This document shows, one piece after another, positions 54,873-64,000 of a stretch of 64,000 nucleotides of DNA. A program made the translations under genes and the position numbers. The stretch lies in the NCBI RefSeq assembly GCF_030272615.1, contig NC_081413.1, positions 565,581,010-565,645,009 of the forward strand, given 5' to 3'. How positions within the stretch are numbered: position 1 is the first letter of the stretch; every line of letters begins with the position of its first letter. This DNA comes from Cryptomeria japonica. Lineage: Eukaryota; Streptophyta; Pinopsida; Cupressales; Cupressaceae. Under the pieces are notes generated by a model. The model was not told where the DNA came from, ran no database searches, and saw only the letters and a list, made by a program, of their open reading frames with translations.

Positions 54873-56350
54873 TGATAGTTCTGATACTTAATATAAGTAC
54901 AAATCCAATAGCCAACAAGATGAGGGGGGGGGGTGTGAATCATACAAACTTAATCATCCATAAAAACATCAGATTCAACCTCGGTAACATATATATTAGT
55001 CATATAACCAAAAACTGTCAAACATGCAAACTCAAAAGCATATGAACAATATAAACCTCATAACACCAGATTTAATGTGGAAACCCAAATAGGGAAAAAC
55101 CATTGTGGGATTTCAGACCCACTAAGAAATATACTCTTCTAGAGTATGCTCGGTTAAAAGCAAATCCTATTAAAGATTACAAACACATTGCTAGATGTGA
55201 CCTGGTTAAGGGATTTCCCTCAAATCTGTTAGGATCTTCACTTTGTTAGAAGTGACCATGTCAAAGGATTTCAAACACTCAATCAGAATGTCACCTTGTT
55301 AGAGGAATTACATATAGGACTTTTAAGTCCACTCGGTTAAGAGATTTCCTGTCACTTTCACAAAATCATAGTAATACAATCTATCTGCAACTTCACATCT
55401 AAAATGCTAAAGCAGATTCCTATTTGTTCAATACAATCTAGACATAGAACTAATCTTGTCTATCTGCTGGGCATCAATACTATGTTATTCTAACAGGTCT
55501 TCAAGCTTCTATGCTCGGTAATCACTATGTAGCATCCCTGTGCATACACTTGCCTGCATACATTGTTTATCAACAGTTTCCTATTTATAAACAATTAGGT
55601 AACTGCTTAATCTCCTTGATCACATTTCCCATGATCAATCATAGCCATCAGATCTTCAATCTTGTCCAGGTTCATTGTATCTTTTGATCTAAAAATGTTT
55701 TACCCCGCCTTGGAACTTGCACATTCACCTTGGAACTTGTGTTAGGGTAATGCGGTTCAATTTGAGCTGTAGATCTTCTTGCCGACTTTCCATTGCCTTA
55801 GATTCGTTTAACAAACTTCTTCCACGGCTTGCCAATCATTGATCCACTCCAGCTCATCACCTTCTTTCATTAAATATCACATGTAAACATTTAATGCATT
55901 CTGTTATAGCTCGGTTACAACTCGGTGAATACCAAACTTCACTCGGTAGACATTCTATCTTCATTAACCGACTGCAATAACCTTAGGGTTTACCGACTAG
56001 GTTCTTTGCTTGATAACATAGTATAGTATTAACCTTTACATTTTACAACATATGTATGATGTTAAAACAATCTAAAACATCAAGATCTCATCATTGTCTG
56101 ACTCGGTAGAGTTGCCCATTGAATAACTTATCCCCTTATTCATCATATTCTTTCCTGTGTCTTTACCGACTCCTTTATAATCTTCATATCATATTTCTCA
56201 AGATATGGCAGCATCATACTGAATTAGAAAATCAATTTCTTGACATCAATGACAAAATAATAATATCAAGATAGTAAAACATCTTTAATTAGTCATGTCC
56301 ATAATCATCAACAACCTTCTCAATATCCTTATAATGTAATATTGCCATCA
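54873..56350 (-). repeat. 3' LTR of deleted copia element
   Basis: It starts TGATAGTTCTGATACTT and ends TTGCCATCA. The beginning is repeated at 56954-57132. Minus-strand polypurine CCAAAGGGGGAGAT (56351-56364) abuts it. Confidence 0.9.
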
Positions 56351-56493
56351 ATCTCCCCCTTTGGCATTGATGGCAAAACCAATTGATTTGACCTTTAAAA
56401 AAATTCGGATTGCTATGATTCTGAAATGCTAAAATGCTCTCCCCCATACATTAGACTTCTCTTATGTTTTCAGTTTTCAATCTTTATTTCAAT

Positions 56494-56889
56494 CTATAGT
56501 CTTGTACTGTACTGGGTTATGTTCTCACCTTCATTCATCCTCATAGATTCAAGTTGTCCTCTTAAACTATCAACTTTTGCTCTATTAACATGTTCATCTC
56601 CTCCATATACAGATATGAGCTTAGCCCACATTGCCTTTGCATCATTGCAGCCTTCTAGATCATTAAACTTAGAATCGGTCAATGTAGATGTTATTTCAAT
56701 CATTGCTTGAATATGTTCTTGCTTCACCTTTATCTCTTCCATAATCAATGGATAGGTGCTCGGTGCAACAAAATCATTCTCTAGATAGTATATAGCATAT
56801 TCTCCAACTACTGATAGATGTAGCTTCATCCTTTTCTGCCATGTAGAGAAACTTGACTTATTCAGCTTAGGTGCATCGCTCTTATACAT
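56494..56889 (-). pseudogene. Copia gag (UBN2-type) fragment
   Basis: 131 codons without interruption: the N-terminal LNKSSFSTWQKRMKLHL, then DLEGCNDAKAMWAKLISVYG and LRGQLESMRMNEGENITQY, the recognisable core of copia Gag (UBN2/DUF4219 style). Downstream Gag with its zinc knuckle, and all of pol, are missing; the frame runs after 56494 into the sequence before the polypurine tract. It lies about 50 bp from the primer site, so its position matches the beginning of the coding region. It is only a fragment, so particle assembly is unlikely. Confidence 0.85.
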
Positions 56890-56934
56890 CTTTGGATCTT
56901 TAACTCAAGTGCCTTTAAACTTTCCTTTCGGAGT

Positions 56935-56951
56935 CCAAGGCTTTGATACCA
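56935..56951 (-). other. Primer-binding site of deleted copia element
   Basis: On the minus strand TGGTATCAAAGCCTTGG, an initiator-Met-tRNA-type site with one change (AAAGCC for AGAGCC), two bases from the LTR. Confidence 0.8.
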
Positions 56952-56953
56952 AT

Positions 56954-57132
56954 TGATAGTTCTAATACTTAATATAAGTACAGATCCAATAGCCAACAAG
57001 ATGAGAGGGGCGGGCATGAATCATACAAACTTAATCATCCATAAAAACATCAGATTCAACCTCGGTAACATATATATTAGTCATATAACCAAAAATTGTC
57101 AAACATGCAAACTCAAAAGCATATGAACAATA
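56954..57132 (-). repeat. 5' LTR fragment of deleted copia element
   Basis: Repeats the first 179 bp of 54873-56350, up to ATATGAACAATA, where the TG of Tat-5 begins. Left flank of Tat-5 is CAATA. Confidence 0.9.
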
Positions 57133-58784
57133 TGTAGCATCGTAAATTGTACGCACTTGCTAGGGTGGTACAATTTCACACCTAGTTTAGCACCCGCCTT
57201 GGTGCATTTTGCATTTTGCATTGCATTTCCCCTTTAGCACTTAATTAATTAAATTAATTAGGTCTAAGGTTCTATTTTATCATCTCCCGTATCATAAAGT
57301 TGGGCCCTTTTCATTAAAGTGTGCCCCTTTCATTTTATTCTTCCAATACATCATTTAATCTAAAACCCTAATTAGGTCCTATTTTGAACTTGGGGGCTTG
57401 ATTTCGGGGGTCAAAACATCTCGAAATCACTTGTAACTTCGGGATTCTGTCTAAAATCATCATATCCGACGACCCTGAAAATTTGGTGAAAAGTTGTCAG
57501 GACCATGGCGCCCGGAGAGGACCATGGCGCTCGGAGTGCACACGGTCTCAGACATTTTTCCCGAAATTTTAGGAGCGCGACCCAATCATAAAATAAAGCT
57601 TAACCCCAAGAAATTGGTGGGAGATTCAATCTTTAAGTCGGCCTAAAGTTGAAATTAAGACCTAGGGTTTCATATATAAGAGCTCTCTTTCTTCATTTGA
57701 AAGGATCCAGAATTTTGGTTTCAAGGGCCTTCTACGTAGCGAAAGAGCAGATCTTTGAAGACTTCAACAACATTCAAACATCCATCCATCAAGCATTCAT
57801 CAAATTCATTCATCCATTTAGGGCTTTGAAGACATTGAAGAGCAATAGGGTGTCACTGACTGAAGATTGGCTTGTACCCCTCCCTTGGGGTTGGGTATGA
57901 TTTCATGTTGTTTTCATGTCTTTGCATAAGCCTCATTATATCCTTTTTATTCATGCTTTAGATCACTTTGTATCTTGATTTGGAGCACTTACATTATCAT
58001 TCACAAGCAATTAGGGTTTACTTTGTAGGTTGCTCTAGTTTGCTTACTTGCATTTTAGGATCTTGCATACACACAAGGTTTTCACACACACATTACTTTT
58101 ACAATACAACTTGGCTATTCGTGGAGGTGGAAATCATCAAAGTGGGGGTTTGACTAAGGCAAAACCCTATATAGCCACCTACAACCCCTTTTCAGATATA
58201 AGTGCAGATTTCTGAATTCGAAGGACGCCGCAAGTTGCAGATCCGACGGAAGTGGACTAAGACAGGACAACACACCAAATTGCAGAGCAGAAACCTAGGA
58301 CAAGGGCATGGGGTGCCCTGGTCCTGACAGGACAGGGGTGCTGGGCGCCCTGGTCCCTCAGACAACAACAGTTTTCAGCGCTTTTCGACAGCTTTCAGGT
58401 TGCCAAAAGGAGCAGTTTCAGGTGCAGAATCAGGTCAGTGGTGCATGCGCCCCCGTCCCAAACATTTCCACTCATATTTTAACCCTAGGTACACATCTGC
58501 ATACTCCTTTTATCCTTGTGTTTACAGCTTTTATCACTTAATCTCAATCTTGCAATCTTGTTACTAGTTCATACTTGCACTCTAGGGCTAGTAGTTGAAC
58601 TTGCATCATTCTATCTATCATTTGCAACAAAGGAATAGAAATCCTAATAGGTAGCTCGTGGCTCTCTCTTCCACAAAAAGAAGTAGCCAATTGTGTGATA
58701 CCTCTAGGCTCTTTCGTATTCCACAAGTGTGTGATTGAAAGTGAGATTAGGGCATGTTTTCTTAGTGTCACTTTTTCCCCTACA
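57133..58784 (+). repeat. Tat-5 5' LTR
   Basis: 1,652 bp with the inverted ends TGTAG...CTACA. TATA box TATATAAG at 57673-57680. It contains a local duplication GACCATGGCGC[C/T]CGGAG (57501-57538) that is single in the solo LTR, and a tandem GGACA[A/G]GGG...GCCCTGGTCC unit (58298-58356) present in both copies. Confidence 0.92.
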
Positions 58785-58789
58785 CATTT

Positions 58790-58806
58790 TGGTGAACCCG
58801 ATGTGA
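58790..58806 (+). other. Tat-5 primer-binding-site-like block
   Basis: TGGTGAACCCGATGTGA, five bases after the LTR; it differs from the Tat-2 block at one position. Confidence 0.7.
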
Positions 58807-59225
58807 ACTCCAATCTTCTCTAATTCTGATTTATGTTTTCAAATTTGAGTATTTATGCCATTTCAAATTCAAATTTGTATTTACAAGTTTTTAATTTCTT
58901 GCAAGATTCAAAAATTCAAGAGGAAATTTTTGCTAAAACCCTAATTTTTCAATTCAAAGTTGAACTTGTGGATAGCTTAATTGGGATCAATAATTGCAAA
59001 TCTGATTTAGGAACTCATTTGAATCATAAATTTAATTTTCTAAATCTACATTCTAAGTGCTTGCATCGGTTAAAATTAAACATTTCCTTCTATTTTGCAT
59101 GTGTTATCATTTGAAAGAGGAAAATTGTTGTCATGATGCATTCATGTGATAATGGGTTAGCTTCCCTTGTTTCAATTTTTCCTTCTTCTCCTAAAGAACC
59201 TCCCCCCATCTAGAACAACATTTTA

Positions 59226-62200
59226 GTGCCTAAAAGAGTTGCTACCAATCCCTTTGAGACTCTCCCATTCTCTAAGGATGAAGACTTTAAGAGTAATCTT
59301 GACAATTCTCCTAAAATGTGCCCTTCCTATTTAGCTATCCTAGAGGAAGAGAATGATATCATAAACACCTTTCTTAATGTTACTTCACCTTCCCTACATG
59401 ATGCCTCTCTAAGTGAAAAGGTATTGATGGACATTGACTTATTTTCTCCTAAAGTTGGTCCTTCCAATGGGGGCATGTTAGTGCAACAAGAGGTTATGAA
59501 CACTTCTTTCAAAGATCTCCTTCCTAAGCATGAATCTTTGGAGAAATATGTTCATGTTCCTCCTAAAAAACACTCCCTTCATGAGGATCCTTTTGTGCAA
59601 GAAGATGACATTATCCCTACATTTCCTAGTGATGGCATTTCCTTTTCCAACAAAATTCCCACTAGAGATGATGAATTAATGATAAATGCTTACCCTTCTC
59701 CTAAAGTTTGTCTTACCCATAAGCATCCCTTAGAGAAAGAAGATGAAATAATAAGCAATTTCCTTAATTCTCTCTCCCCTAAAGATCATATTGAACATAT
59801 TTTGAGGAAAGAGGATGAGTTTAACACATCTATTGATGCTCTCCCTCCTAAGAATGAGGAATTAATAAACAATGTTATCTCCTCTCCCGAAATTGACAAT
59901 ACTTCAAACACTCCTTTCAACAACCTCACTATTTGGGATGAACCATTAGAAGAAGGTGTAGATTATTCTCTTCCTCATGAGAGAACCCCAGCCAAAGGGG
60001 ATGAAATCAAGATTGAAAACTCCCTTGATAGTTTCTCACCTTCCTTGAATCTCAATTATTCTCCCTCTAAAAATAAAGCATCTCCCTCTCCTCAACTTGG
60101 TTCTACTCATAAGGGTACCCTAGTTCAAAGAAAGATGGTTAACATCTCTTTCAAATATCTCCCTCTCAAAAGTGAGACTTTAAAGAGTAATGTTGATCCT
60201 TCTCCTAGAGAGTTTATTCCCCATGTAAATCCTTTGATGATAGACGATGATATGACTTTTCCTAGTATTACTCTTCCTACTAGAACATCAATGCCTACCC
60301 CTGGTCTCTCTCCTAAAATTGATTTAATCCATGATAAGATTTTAGTGCAAGAGAAGACTATCAATAATTCTTCCAACACTTTTGTTCATTCCTCTAAACC
60401 ATCCTCAATCAATTTGATACATGTGAATGAAACACCTAACAAACCTCTCTTCACTGTCCAAGGTGCTTGTCCTTCTCAAAATTCTCAACTTTTAAATAAG
60501 CCTATCTTAGTGGTTCAAGGTGGTTATGCTAATGATTCTTTTTGCACTCCTAAGAAACCTATTATTACTGTGTAAGGAGGTTATTCTACTAAGAGCCCTT
60601 ATGAGTATGCTAAGCAACTGACTAGAGAGAGTTATAATGCGGTTGCTCATACCTATAACACAAGAAACAATAGGCAACCTAATCCTCCTCCAGTTATCCC
60701 AACTTCACTTCCTCCCTCCCAACCTATTCTTCCTCAATCTCCTCGTATTTCACAAATGCTTAGTAAGGACTATGATCTCATAGAACAACTTAAAGCTACC
60801 CCTGCTAAGATATCCCTTTGGGATTTGATCCAAACTTCTTCCGCTCATCATGGAATGTTACAAGATGCCTTGAAAGATTTGAATGTTCCTCCACCTAATA
60901 CATCTAGTAATATAGTGTCTTTGGTTAACTCTGTGATGAATCCTAAAGCTCAAATTGTGTTTACTCAAGATGAGTTGCCTACTAGCGAAATTCAACATCA
61001 ATATGATCCCTTGATGATTGTGGTTATCATAAATGACACTGCTATAAGACGAACACTGGTAGATAATGGTTTTGGCCTTAATGTGTGTAGCATTAATCTA
61101 TTGCATAAGATGAATGTGGATACATCCCTTATTGAGCTTGGCTCTCATCCCATTTGAGGCTTTGATAATGTGGCTAAGTCTTCATTAGGTATTATCACCT
61201 TACCCATCACAGTGGGACCTATTACTTTGCCTACTCCTATCCATGTTATGTCGGGAAATCTAACATACAACTTGTTATTAGGGAGACCTTGGATTCACAG
61301 TATGCAAGCTGTCCCCTCTACATTGCATAGACAAGTTAAATTTATTTATAATAATAAGATATATACCTTGATAGGTGATACTAATTTTCAAGCTTGTTTG
61401 CAAACATCTACTTCCAAAGGGAGTTCTTCTAAGCCTTCCTCTTTTAGTGATGACTCGTTAAACAAGATACCTATGGATGAATCATTACCCTCTGATAATC
61501 AAAATTCTTTGGATGAGTCTAAAGTTCCTGAAGAAGATTCTTCTCAACTTGAATCTACACATGAAAAGGCTTTTGATCCTGAGAAGGTTCTCGCAAAAGA
61601 TGATTGGGGATCTCTTGATTTCAATCCCACCTTTGTAGGAGAGTATAGGGTTCCTCCTAGAGAGCTTAAAGTTAAAAAGAAGGAAGAAACTAGAGATCAA
61701 TCAGTCTTACCTGAACCTATGAGCAATAATTTTGTGGTTGCTTCTCAAACTTCTTCTCCTCACACCTCTAATTCTGAAGAATTTGATTCTTTGTCTTATG
61801 AAAAACCACCTTTTCTTTCTGAAATGGCTAATCGTTATGGTCATGGTTTTCATATTTTGGCTAAGAGTGGCTATAGTGGAAATGGTTGTGGCACAAATGA
61901 ACAAGGAATTAAAGTTCCTTTAGAACATAACATGCATGAATATTCCTTTGGACTTGGATATAATCTTTCTGAGCCCACCAAAGCATCTAAAAGACCATCT
62001 CTCAATGTGAATGCTATATTTAGTAGTAATGATGAACTCACTTCAACTAAATCATCTTCTACTTCTATCAACTCTTATTCCCCTCATAAGGAAATCTTGG
62101 TGATGAACAAATCTCTTTATGAATCCCCTCAAATTTCTAAATCCACTTATGAATCTTTATCTCCTAGTCATCATAAAGTCCTTTCCTCCAGGGATAAGGC

Positions 62201-62354
62201 TCTAATAAATTACACTCATCCCTCTTCTAAGATTTCTTGTGACTTTTCTTCTTCAATTTTTATCATTTTATACATGTTTTTGATCTCACTTATAGTTGAG
62301 CATTTAGCATGTCATATTCAAATACCTCATTCAATCTATCATGTCTTTAAATAA
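59226..62354 (+). pseudogene. Tat-5 repeat-protease-G-patch protein
   Basis: One frame of about 1,043 codons, broken only by TAA 60573 and TGA 61155; a start upstream of 59226 is possible. Residues 1-400 contain at least seven degenerate units of the form S/P-P-K-x5-H-x3-L-x2-E/D-x3-I (for example PSPKVCLTHKHPLEKED and LSPKIDLIHDKILVQE). Gag core and zinc knuckle are not seen. Then comes the Tat lead-in YDLIEQLKATPAKISLWDL (about 60770), the protease site RTLVDNGFGLNVCS (about 61050) and YNLLLGRPWIHSMQAVPS. A G-patch follows at about 61830-61930 (HGFHILAKSGYSGNGCG). The Ser-rich tail ends in a hydrophobic stretch (IFIILYMFLISLIVEHL) that could be a membrane segment. The protein's role is unknown; the protease aligns well with Tat-2. 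Confidence 0.75.
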
Positions 62355-64000
62355 CATTAATGGCTATTATGTTGCTCATCATTATGTGACATTGGTAGCT
62401 CATTTACTGGGGGCTCATTGTCATTCATGATGGTACAATTTCAAGTGCAATCATATTTTTTGAAGCAAAATAATAGCCTAATTTTCTATGTTATCTCTTC
62501 TTCCTATGGGGACAAGAGTGATTTCATACATCTCTTCTTTTTTGGGTTAAAATTTCCCTTTGGGGTAATAGTGTGGAAATATTGATCATCTTTGCTTTAG
62601 AATTCTCTTTTCCTAGATATGGGAGAAGATGTGTATTCTCTTTCTTATCCTACCCACTTCTTGTGAGGAGCATTTTACATACACTAATGTCTTTCTTGCA
62701 TGAACTCATGTGAGTATGTAGTACATTTTTCTTATGTCTAAATCTCTCCCTAGAAGATTGTGTAAGTCGTTCTCATTGTCCTTATCCTTGGGAGGCAATG
62801 ATCTTTCCTTATTTTTATCTAAGGATCCACTTTTTTCCTATTTCGTGGATGGTGTGAACTTTATTACTTGATGTTATTCCTTGTATGTATTTGTTGTTGT
62901 TTGTTCAAGGATTCTCTCTTACAAGTGGTGTAAGTCCTTGACTACAACCTCTTTTGCACTTGGTAAAATACATCCATAATGAATTCACTCTCCCAATTGG
63001 GTTAAAAAGAACGTCTTCCTTCATTAAGAATCACTTTCACCTCGCAAAAGAAGGAAGTATTGCATTCTTATTCTCTTCTTTGTCTTATTCTAGAAGATGT
63101 TATATTTGTCTAAGACAATTCCTCTCAGGGATAGGTGTCTTTTGTACAAAGATCTCTTCTCCTCTAAGGATCTCCTTTACACATACTACAAGATATCCCT
63201 TTTCAACTATCTTATCCTTGCTTAAAGAGTGCAAAACTCTCTTGCTTGGATCTATGACATTGTTGCATTTTTGGGGTATCTTCTTTTGTGATGAAGGTAG
63301 GTATCCTTGTTCTACTTTTCTTATGACATAAACATTACACTTTTTGAGCAATGGGTCATTCTCGGAACCAGAGCACAGACTCTTAGAGTGAGATGTCTCC
63401 ATTTTTATTTTATGCAAGGTGATTATTCTCGAAACCAGAGCACAGACTCTTAGAGCGAGATGTCATGCTTTTGTACTATACATATACAAGTTGTAGCATA
63501 CTCGGGCATAAACTCCTATGAGGTGCTTCTAACCTCCTTTACACACACATGCACGAGGTTGAGTGGAAACTAGCGGCATAAGGCTAGACTTTCTCACTCT
63601 CCTCCCTTACATGGATCACCTAGACAGACTCTAGGGGCTAGTTTTCCATGTCCTTTTTCCCATGGATCACCTAGACAAGATCTAGGGGTGAGAAGTCCAT
63701 GTTTTCTCTCTCACTATTCTTCTCATGGATCACCAATGTGTGTATTCATGCTTTTTTTCCTTTCTTTTCTTCTCTTTGCATTTTTTTTCCATTTACATCC
63801 TTAATCTTGTGTTAGAGAACTCTCAAATCCTCACACTCTTTGTTGTGTTGGAATTGAGATTTAGTCCTCTTTCTTACCAAATGATTCTCCATTAGTTTTT
63901 GATCTCATATCAAATCTTCTTGTGAGCATTTGTCATCAATATTCTTTAACAATTCGAAGTGGTAAACATGATACCCTGTTTCAACTCACTAAAATTAGCA
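62355..64000. other. Tat-5 internal non-coding region to window end
   Basis: No domain seen in any frame; composition is T/C-rich on the plus strand. A 67-bp-period duplication lies at 63358-63464 (ATTCTCG[G/A]AACCAGAGCACAG). At 63608-63735 CATGGATCACC is repeated three times, the first two followed by TAGACA and a CTAGGGG segment. Confidence 0.6.

Larger units (their letters stand above)
54873..57132 (-). mobile_element. Copia LTR element with deleted interior, reverse orientation
   Basis: It has a 3' LTR (54873-56350), a 603-bp interior with a polypurine tract, part of gag and a primer site, and the first 179 bp of the other LTR (56954-57132), which is cut by Tat-5. All of pol is deleted. 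Confidence 0.88.
57133..64000 (+). mobile_element. Tat-5: Tat-related LTR element, 5' part (runs off the window)
   Basis: It has a 5' LTR (57133-58784), a primer-site-like block shared with Tat-2, a 0.4-kb leader, and one long frame with peptide repeats, protease and G-patch. From 62355 to 64000 no coding motif is seen; RT could only lie beyond the window. The solo LTR at 10453-12137 is the same family. Confidence 0.85.

Overview
The window looks like intergenic DNA from a large, repeat-rich plant nuclear genome. It is AT-rich, contains plant LTR-retrotransposon, LINE and CACTA families, and has spliceosomal introns inside transposase genes. I found no convincing host gene, tRNA, rRNA or CRISPR array. 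The sequence style suggests a gymnosperm (for example a conifer), but that is an impression; 'vascular plant' is much safer.

The layout is three nests of elements inserted into each other. Nest A (1-18225): a plus-strand LINE (ORF1 tail, endonuclease, reverse transcriptase, zinc-binding region, RNase H, then an unexpected third ORF and 3' UTR) is split at 2939/14781 by a degraded minus-strand Ty3/gypsy element of the Tat type (here Tat-1). Tat-1 has lost RT, RNase H and most of its integrase, carries an antisense plant-mobile-domain ORF, and has a solo LTR of another family in its gag (10453-12137).

Nest B (about 18500-49550, further right end unknown): a minus-strand CACTA transposon encodes a multi-exon transposase and a second multi-exon gene with a SET-like domain followed by a Transposase_24-like part. 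It is split by a plus-strand copia-type LTR element (26043-48858, duplication TATAT, inside a transposase intron). That element has a gag-like ORF but no recognisable pol; a long unknown ORF occupies its place. Its 3' LTR is split by a complete minus-strand Tat element (Tat-2, 32686-47853, duplication GGTAT). Tat-2 keeps both LTRs, a primer-binding-site-like block, a polypurine tract, and gag-protease-G-patch-RT-RNase H-RNase H-integrase in one frame broken only by stop codons.

Nest C (49545-64000): about 5 kb of unassigned AT-rich DNA, a 0.7-kb TA/TATG microsatellite containing an 86-bp perfect palindrome, a deleted minus-strand copia element (54873-57132), and, inserted in its LTR, the 5' LTR and first ORF of a plus-strand Tat-related element (Tat-5). 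Tat-5 encodes a repeat-containing protein fused to a retroviral-type protease and G-patch, with no RT seen before the window ends. The solo LTR in Tat-1 belongs to the Tat-5 family.

The most unusual content is cargo in mobile elements: the SET gene in the CACTA, the third ORF in the LINE, the pol-replacing ORF in the copia-type element, the peptide-repeat ORF of Tat-5, and the antisense plant-mobile-domain ORF of Tat-1. All coding regions carry stops or frameshifts, so none of the copies seen here is likely to be autonomous now. All family assignments are from reading motifs by eye, without database searches.
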